Positions 46,032 through 55,839 are shown, counted from the first letter of the stretch. The stretch: DNA of 64,000 nt from Nostoc sp. NIES-4103 (GCF_002368335.1 NZ_AP018288.1:6221920-6285919); one strand, 5' to 3'. Notes: generated by a model from the sequence alone, not told the origin. Numbers and translations: made by a program.

Positions 46032-47113
46032 CTAACAGACGAAAATTTTTACAAGCAATGACTACAATTTCTAGTTTGTCTTTAGCGGGTTGCGGCTGGA
46101 GACTGGCTGAAGTGCGCGCGAATGCTACTAACTCTGGTCAAAGTGACCAACTCTATATTTATACTTGGACGCAATATTCAGACCAAAAATTGTTGCAAAC
46201 CTTTAGTACTCAAACCGGCATAAAAGTACTTATAGATGCCTACGATTCTAATGAAGTGATGCTAGCTAAACTATTAGCTGGAGGCGGTGGAAGTTATAGC
46301 CTTGTCTATCCTTCTGACTATATGGTGCAAAAGATGGTAGACAAAGGTTTGCTCAAAGAAATAAATCACAATCGCTTAATTGGTTTAAATAATTTATTTC
46401 CTCAGTTCCAAAATCCTAGTTATGACCCCAATAACCGTTACAGTATCCCCTTCAATTGGGGAACGACAGGTTTAATTTACAATTCCGAAATCCTTAAAGA
46501 TGCACCAAGAGATTGGGATTATCTTTGGCAAAATCAAAAACGACTTCATAAGCGAATCACATTGCTGAATGATGTCCGCGAGGTGATGGGTGCTGTGTTA
46601 AGAATGCTAGGTCACTCCTATAACTCAAAAGATGAAAATCAAGTCAAGCAAGCTTATGAAAAATTAACAGAACTGAAGCCAGCGATCGCAGCCTTTGACA
46701 CTGACGCTTGGCAAAACCAAATTTTGGCAGGAGACTTACTCATAGCAATGTGCTACTCGGCTGATGCTATCCGAATTATTAAGGAAAATCCCAAACTCAA
46801 GTATATAATTCCTCGTAGTGGTTCTTCGTTATGGACAGACACCATTGTAATTCCTAAAACAGCCCCTAATTTGGATGCAGCTTATGCTTGGCTCAATTTT
46901 ATTTTACAACCAAATATCGCAAGTATAATTAGCCAAAGTATCAGCGTTTCTACACCCAATAGTGCAGGCTTTGAACAATTACCAAATAAAATTCAAAATA
47001 ATGTCAATTTGTTTCCCCCAAATCTCCTATTAGAAAAATGTGAACGCATTACTCCTTTAGGAAAATTTGAAGAGGTTTATGATCGTTATTGGACTAAATT
47101 AACCAGTAGCTAA
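46028..47113 (+). CDS. potD: Polyamine-type substrate-binding lipoprotein
   Basis: The 361-residue protein binds polyamine in the periplasm. The start TNRRKFLQA is a twin-arginine-type signal and SLAGC (Cys22) a lipobox, so it may be a folded, Tat-exported lipoprotein. The body has the PotD/PotF pattern: LYIYTWTQYSDQKLL, DAYDSNEVMLAKLL, IPFNWGTTGLIYN, DTDAWQNQILAGD. Ligand identity within the family is unresolved. It overlaps potA. Confidence 0.9.
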   Translation: MTNRRKFLQAMTTISSLSLAGCGWRLAEVRANATNSGQSDQLYIYTWTQYSDQKLLQTFSTQTGIKVLIDAYDSNEVMLAKLLAGGGGSYSLVYPSDYMVQKMVDKGLLKEINHNRLIGLNNLFPQFQNPSYDPNNRYSIPFNWGTTGLIYNSEILKDAPRDWDYLWQNQKRLHKRITLLNDVREVMGAVLRMLGHSYNSKDENQVKQAYEKLTELKPAIAAFDTDAWQNQILAGDLLIAMCYSADAIRIIKENPKLKYIIPRSGSSLWTDTIVIPKTAPNLDAAYAWLNFILQPNIASIISQSISVSTPNSAGFEQLPNKIQNNVNLFPPNLLLEKCERITPLGKFEEVYDRYWTKLTSS

Positions 47114-47362
47114 AATAGTTAGGAGTTAGGAGTTAGAAGTTATAAATTAAATTAGTAAGTATTATAGCTGCATACAAATATGGATGAAATAGTTACTAAA
47201 AATAATATTTATTTTAAATGGTAATCATCATAATCTCAATGAACAGAAAGAAAATTTCATGTTTTAATCAATTCTAACTCCTAACTTTTAACTTTTAACT
47301 CCTAACTTTTAACCCCTAACTTTTAACTCCTAACTTTTAACTACCACATTTTATTTACCATT
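47114..47362. repeat. Short repeats between potD and potB
   Basis: TTAGGAG heptamers at about 47119-47144 and a longer CTAACTTTTAA/CTAACTCC array at about 47272-47342 interrupt the operon. The potB start lies just past it. Confidence 0.85.
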
Positions 47363-48283
47363 GTGTCAACAATAAATCGTTCTTCTCAACTGAAATTAAC
47401 AAGCGATGCCCCCAAAATGCAAAAATTGCATCGTCCACCGTTAAATTGGCTTCAACCTTTGGTATTACTTGCACCAGCTGGTATTTGGTTATTGCTTTTA
47501 CTAGTATTGCCAACTCTGATAATTTTTGAGTTGAGTTTAGTACCAGACATTAGACCAGGAGATTTAGTTAATCCTAGTGGATTTAGTAATTATCAACGAA
47601 TATTTGATCCACTTTATTTATATGTAATTATGCAATCGCTATGGTTAGCGATTGGTACAACTATAATTTGCTTAATTTTAGGTTTTCCTGTTGCTTATTG
47701 GATTGCTCAAAAAGCACCAAAACGTTGGCAAAATTTACTGCTACTAGGTTTTGTATTACCTCTGTGGACTTCTTCTTTACTCCGGTCTTACGCTTGGATT
47801 ACAATTCTTCGTCCTACTGGTTTATTGAATACTTTCTTAACTAGTTTAGGTTTGCCTGCTTTAGAATTACTTAACCGGACTCCAGCCGTATTAATTGGTA
47901 TGAGCTATAGCTTACTACCTTATATGATTGTAATTTTATATGCGTCTTTGGAAAAGTTAGACAAACGTTTGCTAGAAGCAGCAGCCGATTTAGGTGCAAA
48001 TCCCATACAAACTTTTTGGAAAGTTACAGTACCCCAAGTTATGCCAGGAATTGCTGCCGGTTCAATGCTAGTTCTAATCACAGGATTAGGAGATTTTATT
48101 GACCCAGAATTACTTGGTGGTGCTTCTAGTATGACAGCAGCGCGTTTAATTTATAACCAGTTTTTGGGAGGGACTCAAAATTGGGGATTTGGTTCCGCTT
48201 TGAGTATGACCTTAATTTTAGCTGTAAGTATTGCGATCGCTCTTTTAATTAAGTACGGTGAAGCTATACCTAAGCGATACTGA
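47363..48283 (+). CDS. potB: Polyamine-type ABC permease
   Basis: A six-membrane-segment permease of the PotB type. It begins with GTG; the hydrophobic segments start at about residue 32. The EAA loop (EAAADLGANPIQTFWKVTVPQ, about 208-228) is where PotA docks. FIDPELLGGASSMTAA fits PotB. A second permease (PotC) would complete the complex and is not found downstream. Confidence 0.88.
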   Translation: MSTINRSSQLKLTSDAPKMQKLHRPPLNWLQPLVLLAPAGIWLLLLLVLPTLIIFELSLVPDIRPGDLVNPSGFSNYQRIFDPLYLYVIMQSLWLAIGTTIICLILGFPVAYWIAQKAPKRWQNLLLLGFVLPLWTSSLLRSYAWITILRPTGLLNTFLTSLGLPALELLNRTPAVLIGMSYSLLPYMIVILYASLEKLDKRLLEAAADLGANPIQTFWKVTVPQVMPGIAAGSMLVLITGLGDFIDPELLGGASSMTAARLIYNQFLGGTQNWGFGSALSMTLILAVSIAIALLIKYGEAIPKRY

Positions 48284-48664
48284 ATTTTCACGGGATGTAG
48301 AAAACAAAAAGCGGTTCGCTGGCTTCCTACGCCCTATTTTTAATGGGTCAGTAAAAACTGAAATCCTTATGCCAAGATGCTTTTGGGAAAATTATATTTC
48401 TCTCTTCATCAGTGTTTCAACACTACCGTGTATTTGAAGTTCTATTCTATATTGATATCACGGGAACTTGTTTGTATTAAAAACATCAGTAATAATGTAG
48501 TTACATAGCTCTGAGAGTCAGCTTTTTTTACGCAATTAATCTAGGCTTATTTGAAGATATGTACATCTATTTTGCTGAGATGTTCATTGGTTCCTTAATT
48601 CATGGAATCTAAAGTAATTTCAGCCTACTAACACTACAATCATTAAAAAAAAAGAAGAAAATTC
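48284..48664. other. Spacer after potB
   Basis: 381 bases, with no potC and no other gene. A GCGGTTCGCTGGCTTCC palindromic bit lies near 48312. Confidence 0.55.
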
Positions 48665-49222
48665 ATGATCATCGCATTTCTTAGAAATACGGCAACTATT
48701 GTTGCAACTTGTTCTTTTGCATTAGTTTCAATGCAACCAACAATTGCTCAAACAGCTACCTTCACTATTGATGCAAGCAAACCACAATATAGTGGTGTCC
48801 CAGCAGCACAAGGAATTGGTGTAACTGACATAGTTGAAGTGCGAATCGCTGGAATGACTAGTTTGGTTGGAAGAGAAAATTCAATCCGCCTCGCCAACGG
48901 ACAAACGCTTATACAAAGGGATGATGTTGTCTCTTTTAAGTGGCAAGATGGCAGTAGTGAGAAAGGGAAAATCGTTTCATTATTTTCGACAGTGGGAACC
49001 ACTCCAATTCCTGGTACTCAACAACCAGCCCTCAATAGCGGTGGCTCAGGAGGAGGTGGGGGGTATTTTGAGTCAGATGGCGGGGAGTACGGGAGCAACA
49101 ATCCCTATGAAAACTGCCATAGCATAGCCAGAACAGTTACCATCACGGTTGGGGAAGGAGAAAATAGCTATTCAGAAACTTACACCGCAGGGACAAACTT
49201 GGAATGTCCTGGTGGTTTTTAA
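48665..49222 (+). CDS. Exported protein of unknown function
   Basis: The 185-residue product has a signal peptide (about 4-29, ending IAQT). A beta-rich part (about 30-120) is followed by a Gly-rich linker (SGGSGGGGG). A C-terminal domain has two cysteines (ENCHSIARTV and NLECPGGF) that could form a disulfide. I do not recognise the family. A perfect hairpin follows at 49388. Confidence 0.6.
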   Translation: MIIAFLRNTATIVATCSFALVSMQPTIAQTATFTIDASKPQYSGVPAAQGIGVTDIVEVRIAGMTSLVGRENSIRLANGQTLIQRDDVVSFKWQDGSSEKGKIVSLFSTVGTTPIPGTQQPALNSGGSGGGGGYFESDGGEYGSNNPYENCHSIARTVTITVGEGENSYSETYTAGTNLECPGGF

Positions 49223-49244
49223 AATAGCGTAAGTTCGATGACCT

Positions 49245-49345
49245 CTCCCTCCCGGCCTCCCTCGCCTTTTAGGAGAGGGAGGAGAAACGAAAAAATAAGG
49301 GTTTTACTCCCCTCTCCTACAAGGAGAGGGGCCGGGGGAGAGGTT
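49245..49345. repeat. GC-rich palindromic repeat
   Basis: CCTCTCCCTCCCGGCCTCCC and AGGAGAGGGGCCGGGGGAGAGG are opposed and separated by about 40 bases. This is a dispersed cyanobacterial repeat type. It lies after the exported-protein gene. Confidence 0.7.
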
Positions 49346-49387
49346 AAAACAGCACTTGTCGAACTCGCGTTAAAATAGCGTGAAAAT

Positions 49388-49437
49388 ACAGGAAATGGGA
49401 GCAACTCGCTTCAGGGAAAGTTGCTCCCATTTCCTGT
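49388..49437. terminator. Perfect 19-bp hairpin between convergent genes
   Basis: ACAGGAAATGGGAGCAACT pairs fully with AGTTGCTCCCATTTCCTGT around 12 bases. It is between the exported-protein gene and the VOC gene, which converge. It is a good bidirectional terminator candidate. Confidence 0.7.
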
Positions 49438-49457
49438 TGGATTGCTCGCTATCAAGC

Positions 49458-49844
49458 TTAACGCTCATAAATCTCCAATGGTAAATTATCAGGATCTTTA
49501 AAAAAAGTAAATTTCTTACCTGTAATCTCGTCAAATCTAATATTTTCTACCTCAACATTATGGGAGGTTAAATAAACAACAGTTTGCTCAATATCCTCAA
49601 CCTCAAAAGCCAAATGTCTTAAACCACAAGCCTCTGGATTGCCAACTCTTTGGGGAGGACTTGGAAACGAAAATAACTCTATTTTGCTATTTTCTCCTAC
49701 ACGTAAATCTAATTTATAAGATTTTCTTTCAGCGCGAAAAGTCTCGTGAATAATAGGAAAACCTAAAGTTTCTACATAAAACTTTTTTGAACGTTCGTAA
49801 TCAGAACAAATAATAGCTATGTGATGAATGCCAGTGGTTTTCAT
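49458..49844 (-). CDS. VOC protein, YaeR/lactoylglutathione-lyase-like
   Basis: The 128-residue product resembles the YaeR group of glyoxalase-like proteins: GIHHIAIICSDYERSKKFYV at the start, GLRHLAFEVEDIEQ in the middle and FFKDPDNLPLEIYER at the end. The His and Glu metal ligands are in place. It may be a lyase, but the substrate is not shown. The secreted-protein gene 26 bases upstream is on the same strand, so they may be co-transcribed. Confidence 0.85.
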   Translation of the reverse strand: MKTTGIHHIAIICSDYERSKKFYVETLGFPIIHETFRAERKSYKLDLRVGENSKIELFSFPSPPQRVGNPEACGLRHLAFEVEDIEQTVVYLTSHNVEVENIRFDEITGKKFTFFKDPDNLPLEIYER

Positions 49845-49870
49845 TTAAAATAAAGGGAAAAATCAAAATG

Positions 49871-50584
49871 TTATACTTTTGCGAGTTTTTGTTTAGAGAA
49901 ACTTTTGAAAATATTAAAAATGCTTTTCCAGGCTGAGGCTACCTGTTGAGAAGCTAAGTTAGATTTTACATCTGTTGGAGGGGCTAGAGGATCTGCTGGA
50001 GTTACACTCGGATCAACTGGTACTGATTTTTCATCAGGTTTGGTAGGCGGACTAGGTACATTCAGTAATTGATTTGAAGACAAATCCCACTGACCATTGC
50101 GTAAAACAAAAGTAAACAGATGGTCTGTGTATGATGCAGTTGTGTTAGGAGTATCAGGAGGCATAATAGACAAGTCATAATTGCGAACAGTTTTTTCTGT
50201 TGCCTCTAAAGTTGCCATATCTCCATCAATTTGAATTTTTTTCACCTCTAGTTGAGTTTGAAAGCCTCTAAAACCGATTTTGCGGGCAGTTAAAAATTTT
50301 CGTCGCTCCAATATTGTTTCAAAACGCTTTTTGAATGCTTCTCTGGCTCTTAATGCTAGGGGATTGCGACTTAAAGCATTTTCAATATTACCATTAACTA
50401 AAATATCATTCTCTGTTTTTAAAGCAGTTTCGGCAATACTTATCAGTTCAGTTTCTGTCTTTTTGCGTGATGTCGATGTCTGTAAATTATTTTGATTATT
50501 TTGAGCTTGTACTACCTTCGTTACTGTAATTCCGCTGATTAAAAATAGACTCGCTGTCAGGAGAACAACTTTAGGCTTGAACAT
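49871..50584 (-). CDS. Exported protein of unknown function
   Basis: The 237-residue product has a signal peptide (about 6-27, VVQAQ). A region about 90-175 (ILERRKFLTARKIGF... LEATEKTVRNYDLS... FTFVLRNGQWDLS) reads like a SnoaL- or NTF2-type fold that some periplasmic proteins share. A Pro-rich linker and a basic end follow. No named family recognised. Confidence 0.6.
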   Translation of the reverse strand: MFKPKVVLLTASLFLISGITVTKVVQAQNNQNNLQTSTSRKKTETELISIAETALKTENDILVNGNIENALSRNPLALRAREAFKKRFETILERRKFLTARKIGFRGFQTQLEVKKIQIDGDMATLEATEKTVRNYDLSIMPPDTPNTTASYTDHLFTFVLRNGQWDLSSNQLLNVPSPPTKPDEKSVPVDPSVTPADPLAPPTDVKSNLASQQVASAWKSIFNIFKSFSKQKLAKV

Positions 50585-50772
50585 CTTTCCTCTTTCTCAA
50601 AAGAGATATATCTTGTTTCATATTATGTGAATAAATATTTGGACTGTGTAAAAATCAATATAATTATTGAAAAATGATGATACTTTCTAAGCCTTTTGTA
50701 TTTCTCCAAAAAACGATCGCTTCTGCCAGAAAGCAGATATTTTAATGACAGGCAATACACCGATGCGACAAA

Positions 50773-52053
50773 CTATTCCTGTAAAACTGTCTTGGAGACA
50801 ATTCTAGTTTTCTTCAGTTCAGCTTCGGAAAGTTGTTCTCCAGCTTGCAGGCGGGTGGCGGAAGTTTGCAAAACTGTGGCTGCACCAGTATCACCAATTT
50901 GTAAGGCGGTTTTAGCTGCTGTTTGTAGCATTGTAGCTGCACCAGTGCGATCGCCTTGTTGCAATTTCACTTCTGCTAACTGTGTTTGTCGATACTTGGC
51001 TAATGTCAAAATAGATTGCTGCACTTGGGGATTAATCGCAGGCTGATAAGCCTTAACCACATTTGCATACATCGGTATCATCGGCGACAGTAAACCCTGT
51101 TTATCTACCGCTGGGTCATCATAACGAATTTGCAGATGCCCAATTATCTGTTTGCCTTCTGGCAATTGTCCCAGATAAATATTCGCTAAAATTACCCGTT
51201 CCACATCCTGCATTAAATCTCCCAAGCGTACAGCAAAGCCTCCATGGGCTTCTGTTTCTACTGGTAACTCTATTGTATCTGGGGCAACTTGGGCAATGGG
51301 TTTGAGTTCTGCGAGTCGCACATTGGGTACAAAAGAAAATAGCAGGTAGGCATTAGTTAGCCCCACAGACTGAATCCGCCTAAATATGCGGCTAAACTGC
51401 TCTAGTGCTTGTTCTGGGCGTTCAATATGAGCTAAAGTACCACCACCAGCATCGGCAATTTTTTCTAAAAGATCCTGGTTCCAGCGATCGCCAAATCCGA
51501 GAGTATTGATAGTCAGATTGATTTTAGCTGCCTTTTGGGCAAGTTGCAGACAGCGCTTATTGTCATCTGCGCCGAACTCAAACTTCCAAATTCGCAAGCT
51601 GCTTTCACCATGACCATCTGTCAGTAGAAAAGCTTGGGAAACAGTTCCTTTTGTTCCCTTCATCAATTCTGTAATTCCCTGTTCTAAACCCTCAGCAATT
51701 ACCGTACCACCGCTAGCTTTGAGTTTCTTTTGAATCTGGGATTTAATACTATCAATGTTGTCAATTACTTGGTTAGGAATAATTACTTCAGCATGACCAG
51801 CAAAAGCCACAACCGAGATGCGATCGCCTGGCTTTAACCTATCCAATAATTGTTCTGTTGCTTGAATCACAGTTGATATTGGTTCCCCATGCATCGAACC
51901 ACTTTTATCCAGAATCAAGCATAAATTGAGTGGCAAAGCCAGAGGCAACTCACCAGCGACCGCCGAAATTGAAATCGCTAATTGACGTTGATTACTTAAT
52001 TGAGCAACATCAACATTAGTATCATTTAATGCCCAGAGCAATTGAACTTTCAT
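50773..52053 (-). CDS. VWA-domain protein, second of a tandem pair
   Basis: The 426-residue protein has a von Willebrand A domain with the metal site DKSGS (Asp49). A beta-rich domain follows, then a C-terminal helical part (YRQTQLAEVKLQQGDRTGAA). No signal peptide is visible. It is similar over its whole length to the gene upstream, with an extra stretch around GESSLRIWKFEFGADDNKR. Its start overlaps the end of the upstream gene by four bases. Confidence 0.85.
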   Translation of the reverse strand: MKVQLLWALNDTNVDVAQLSNQRQLAISISAVAGELPLALPLNLCLILDKSGSMHGEPISTVIQATEQLLDRLKPGDRISVVAFAGHAEVIIPNQVIDNIDSIKSQIQKKLKASGGTVIAEGLEQGITELMKGTKGTVSQAFLLTDGHGESSLRIWKFEFGADDNKRCLQLAQKAAKINLTINTLGFGDRWNQDLLEKIADAGGGTLAHIERPEQALEQFSRIFRRIQSVGLTNAYLLFSFVPNVRLAELKPIAQVAPDTIELPVETEAHGGFAVRLGDLMQDVERVILANIYLGQLPEGKQIIGHLQIRYDDPAVDKQGLLSPMIPMYANVVKAYQPAINPQVQQSILTLAKYRQTQLAEVKLQQGDRTGAATMLQTAAKTALQIGDTGAATVLQTSATRLQAGEQLSEAELKKTRIVSKTVLQE

Positions 52054-53306
52054 TTGGCAGAATTATCTTGCAACACGGTTTTTGAGACAATCCTGGTTTT
52101 CTTGCGATCGCTTTCCGATAAATCTCCACCAGATTGTAATTGAGTCGCAGAAGTTTGCAACACCGTCGCCGCGCTTGTATCTCCCATTTGCAAAGCAGTT
52201 TTCGCAGCAGTTTGCAACATGGTAGCAGCACCAGCGCGATCGCCTTGTTGCAATTTTGTTTCGGCTAATTGGGTTTGGCGATATTTGGCTAATGCCAAAA
52301 TCGACTTTTGCACTTGAGGATCGAGGTCTGGCTGGTAAACCCTGACAACATTGGCATAAACGGGGATATTAGCAGTTTTCAACCCGATTTGATTCTGGCT
52401 GGGGTCATCGTAGCGGACTTGTACATTGGCGATCGCTTGTTTACCTTCTGGCAACTGTCCCAAATAAATATTAGCCAAAATCACCCGTTGTGCGTCTTTC
52501 ATTAAATCCCCCAGACGGATGGCAAACCGTCCATCGGTTTCTTGTTGCACTGGTAATTCAATGGTATCTGGTGCAACTTGGGCGATGGGTTTGAGTTCCG
52601 CTAGCCGGACATTGGGCATGAGGGAGAATAACAAATAAGCATTAGTCAATCCCACTGTTTGCATTCGGCTGAACAGGCGGCTAAACTCATGCACTGCCTG
52701 ATCGGGTTTTTGAATATAAGATAAAGTTCCCAAGCCTGCATCAGCGATTTTTTCTAAAATATCTTGGTTCCAATTGTCGCCAAAACCCAAAGTGTTCAAA
52801 GTCAAATTATAGCCAGTAGCCACTTGGGCGAATTTCAAGCATCGATTATTGTCACCGTGTTCATTTTCCCCATCGGTTAACAAAAAGGCTTGAGAAATCG
52901 TGTCTTTTCTGCCCTTTGCTAATTCCTCAATACCCAAGCGTAAGCCTTCATCAATGGCAGTACCGCCATCAGCAGACAAGCGGTTAATTTGGTTTTTAAT
53001 TTGCTCTGGGTTTTGGATAATTTGATTAGGTATTAAGACTTTCGCCCGATGATCGAACACTACAACACTCAGGCGATCGCCAGGATTGAGTTTGTCAACC
53101 AGTTGATTTGCTGCTTTTTTGACATTTTCTAGCGGTCGCCCATTCATCGAACCACTATGGTCGAGAATTAAGCATAAATTTAGCGGCACATTCCGGTCGA
53201 GATTTTCTGCGATCGCAGAAATCGAAATTGCTAACTGACGTTGACTACTGTGTTGATTTGCGTCTAAATTAGCATCATTGAGGACAGGCTGTAAGTTAAC
53301 TCTCAT
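52050..53306 (-). CDS. VWA-domain protein, first of a tandem pair
   Basis: The 418-residue protein has DHSGSMNGRP (Asp49) as the VWA metal site and the same domain order as its downstream copy. The two are coupled by a 4-base overlap. VWA proteins in bacteria often act in protein complexes; no partner such as a MoxR ATPase lies nearby. This gene leads the pair. Confidence 0.86.
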   Translation of the reverse strand: MRVNLQPVLNDANLDANQHSSQRQLAISISAIAENLDRNVPLNLCLILDHSGSMNGRPLENVKKAANQLVDKLNPGDRLSVVVFDHRAKVLIPNQIIQNPEQIKNQINRLSADGGTAIDEGLRLGIEELAKGRKDTISQAFLLTDGENEHGDNNRCLKFAQVATGYNLTLNTLGFGDNWNQDILEKIADAGLGTLSYIQKPDQAVHEFSRLFSRMQTVGLTNAYLLFSLMPNVRLAELKPIAQVAPDTIELPVQQETDGRFAIRLGDLMKDAQRVILANIYLGQLPEGKQAIANVQVRYDDPSQNQIGLKTANIPVYANVVRVYQPDLDPQVQKSILALAKYRQTQLAETKLQQGDRAGAATMLQTAAKTALQMGDTSAATVLQTSATQLQSGGDLSESDRKKTRIVSKTVLQDNSAK

Positions 53307-53556
53307 AACGAAACTTCCTAGATAAGATACACATATATATAAATAACTTCAAAGCGTAACATCAGTGTTACGGAAAACCCAGCCAACACATATCCATTAA
53401 TAATTTCGGATAATATATTCAGAATATCTTAGTAGCCACCCCTTGGCAGATGCTTAGTCTTTTTACCCACTAGGGAGAAATCCGAACTTGAACAAAGCTG
53501 GCATCACGCTAGGATGTATTACAGTTAACGGCATAATTTCAGGCGAATCAGTTGCT

Positions 53557-54219
53557 ATGGACATTTCCCCCATCAAGGCTGTTCAAGCCCCCTATTACGG
53601 CGATAATTTCTACCGGACACCGCCGCCAGATTTGCCTTCCTTGTTATTAAAGGAAAGAATTGTCTATCTGGGAATGCCACTGGTGCCTGCTGTAACGGAA
53701 TTGATCGTGGCCGAACTACTGTACTTGCAGTCCGACGACCCCGAAAAGCCGATTAAAATTTATATCAACTCCACCGGCACATCCGGTTATAGTGGCGATC
53801 CTATTGGCTTTGAAACCGAAGCCTTTGCCATCTATGACACCATAAAATACATCAAGCCCCCCATCTACACCATCTGCCTTGGTTCGGCAATGGGTATGGC
53901 AGCAATGTTACTCAGTGCTGGCACAAAAGGTTGCCGCGCTAGTTTGCCTCATTCCACCATTATCCTGCACCAACCCAAGAGCTACGCCCAAGGTCAAGCC
54001 ACGGATATTCAAATTCGGGCGAAGGAAGTTTTGGCAAATAAAGCCTCAATGGTTGATATCCTACATCGCACCACCGGACAGCCCCCAGAAAAAATTACCA
54101 AAGATATGGATCGGCTGTTCTACATGACACCATACCAAGCGAAGGAATACGGGCTGATTGACAGAGTTTTTGAAAAAGAAGAACTCGCAAATCCTCCACT
54201 CCCGGCTAGTGTCCTTTAA
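53557..54219 (+). CDS. clpR: ClpR, inactive ClpP-type subunit
   Basis: ClpR is the non-catalytic partner of ClpP3 in the cyanobacterial Clp protease core. I start at the ATG at 53557 (MDISPIKAVQAPYYGDNFYR), as in relatives, not the TTG at 53488. At the place of the catalytic serine the sequence reads GSAMGMAAML, so the residue is Gly113. The rest of the ClpP fold is kept. clpP3 follows 107 bases downstream. Confidence 0.93.
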   Translation: MDISPIKAVQAPYYGDNFYRTPPPDLPSLLLKERIVYLGMPLVPAVTELIVAELLYLQSDDPEKPIKIYINSTGTSGYSGDPIGFETEAFAIYDTIKYIKPPIYTICLGSAMGMAAMLLSAGTKGCRASLPHSTIILHQPKSYAQGQATDIQIRAKEVLANKASMVDILHRTTGQPPEKITKDMDRLFYMTPYQAKEYGLIDRVFEKEELANPPLPASVL

Positions 54220-54326
54220 ATTCAGTTAGGAGTTATGAGTTATGAGTTATGAGTTATAGAAAACTCCTTATTCCTAACTTTTAACTCTCTCATCGCCCCC
54301 AGTCTATTAATATCGGAGTAACGAAA

Positions 54327-54920
54327 ATGCCTATAGGCGTTCCTAAAGTTCCTTACCGGATGCCCGGAGGACAATATACAGATTGGATTAGCATCTACGA
54401 TCGCCTTTACCGGGAACGGATTATTTTCCTAGGGCGAGATATTGATGATGAGATTGCCAACCAAATCATCGCTGTAATGCTGTATTTGGATTCGGACGAT
54501 CCAGGCAAAGATATTTATTTATACATCAATTCGCCTGGTGGTATGGTGACATCTGGCTTGGCGATTTATGACACCATGCAACATATCAAGTCAGATGTTG
54601 TAACTATTTGTGTAGGTTTAGCTGCTTCAATGGGGTCTTTCCTATTGTCAGCTGGCACTAAAGGCAAACGCATGGCATTGCCCCATTCTCGGATCATGAT
54701 TCACCAGCCTTCTGGCGGCACTCGTGGACAAGCAACGGATATCGAAATTGAAGCTAGAGAGATTCTGCGGATTCGTAACCAGCTCAATGAAATTTATGCT
54801 CACAACACGGGACAAACTATCGCCAAGATTGAAAAAGATATGGATCGCGACTTTTTCATGTCTGCCCAAGAGGCGAAGGAATACGGCTTAATTGACCGTG
54901 TAATTGAGGAACGCCCGTAG
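54327..54920 (+). CDS. clpP3: ClpP3, catalytic ATP-dependent protease subunit
   Basis: The 197-residue product has the triad Ser101 (GLAASMGSF), His126 (IMIHQP) and Asp175 (DMDRDFF). It would form the mixed ring with ClpR and work with a Clp/Hsp100 chaperone. The ATG follows a ribosome site GGAG. The spacer to clpR carries GAGTTATGA repeats, but the order is the conserved clpR-clpP3 operon. Confidence 0.96.
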   Translation: MPIGVPKVPYRMPGGQYTDWISIYDRLYRERIIFLGRDIDDEIANQIIAVMLYLDSDDPGKDIYLYINSPGGMVTSGLAIYDTMQHIKSDVVTICVGLAASMGSFLLSAGTKGKRMALPHSRIMIHQPSGGTRGQATDIEIEAREILRIRNQLNEIYAHNTGQTIAKIEKDMDRDFFMSAQEAKEYGLIDRVIEERP

Positions 54921-55100
54921 GATTGGGGAGTGGGGAGTAGGGAGTAGGGAGTAGGGAGTAGGGAGTAGGGGGGATGAGGGAGATGAGGAGGATGAGGGAG
55001 ATGAGGGAGATGAGGGAGAACATTTACCATGCCCCATTCCCAATTCCCAATTCCCAATTCCCAATTCCCAATTCCCAATTCCCAATTGCCCATTCCCTAG
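54921..55100. repeat. Repeat arrays after clpP3
   Basis: GGGGAGTAGGGAG units at 54925-54970, GATGAGGGA units at 54971-55020 and CCCAATTCCCAATT units at 55035-55090 follow each other. This is a dense spacer array. Confidence 0.88.
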
Positions 55101-55209
55101 AAAAACTGTCAAATTTGAACTATAAATTAGTAGATTAGTCTTTATTATTAAAACCTCAAGCTAAAAGCTGATAGCTGATAGCTAAATATTTGAAAGCTAA
55201 GAGATCAAA

Positions 55210-55839
55210 ATGGATCTTGGAGATTGCTACCGTTTATTGGGATTAAGGTCAGGGGCTTCTTTTGGCGACATAAAAGCGTCTTATAGACGCCTGGCTCAAC
55301 AATATCATCCCGATATCAACCCAGATGACGCAAAAGCTAAAGATAAATTTATTGCCTTGACAGAGGCTTACAGATTGCTTTTGACAGTTGTACCGCAAGA
55401 GGAGACAACCCAGCGAACAAGTAAATCCCCTGCATCTGGGACTGATGGTAAAGCGACAAAGGCTACTCGCCAAGAAAAAGCACCCAAAACCACGGTGACA
55501 GCCGAAAAGCCACCGACACCAAAGCCGCCTAATATTGTGGAAATAGAACAGCGGTTAAAGTGGAAGACTTATGAGCAACTGCAACGGTTTTTAAAAGAAA
55601 AACGATTTCCCCAAGCGATCGCACTGGCGGAAGCTTTAGCAGAACGTTTACCAAAAGACGCGGAAGTACGCCAATGGCAAGCAGTCGCCTATCAAATTTG
55701 GGGAAGGGCGCTAATTAGCGAAAATCAACTACTCAAAGCCCGAATTTATCTCAAAAAAGCCCTAAAAACAGACCCTAACAACAAAACTTTGTGGCTTGAG
55801 GTACAGCGGGACTTTCAACGGTTAGAGCAAACTTTTTAA
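55210..55839 (+). CDS. J-domain protein with a TPR-like tail
   Basis: The 209-residue product has a DnaJ domain (about 1-62) with the YHPDI motif that contacts Hsp70. A Lys/Pro/Thr linker follows, then helical repeats (about 115-205, ALAEALAERLPKDAEVRQWQA...) typical of TPR. It lacks G/F-rich and Zn-finger regions, so it is a type III J protein. A role in guiding an Hsp70 is likely. Confidence 0.86.
   Translation: MDLGDCYRLLGLRSGASFGDIKASYRRLAQQYHPDINPDDAKAKDKFIALTEAYRLLLTVVPQEETTQRTSKSPASGTDGKATKATRQEKAPKTTVTAEKPPTPKPPNIVEIEQRLKWKTYEQLQRFLKEKRFPQAIALAEALAERLPKDAEVRQWQAVAYQIWGRALISENQLLKARIYLKKALKTDPNNKTLWLEVQRDFQRLEQTF

Noticed and set aside
48665..49222. PotC permease of the polyamine operon
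   Set aside because: The product has a signal peptide and Gly-rich linker, not membrane segments.
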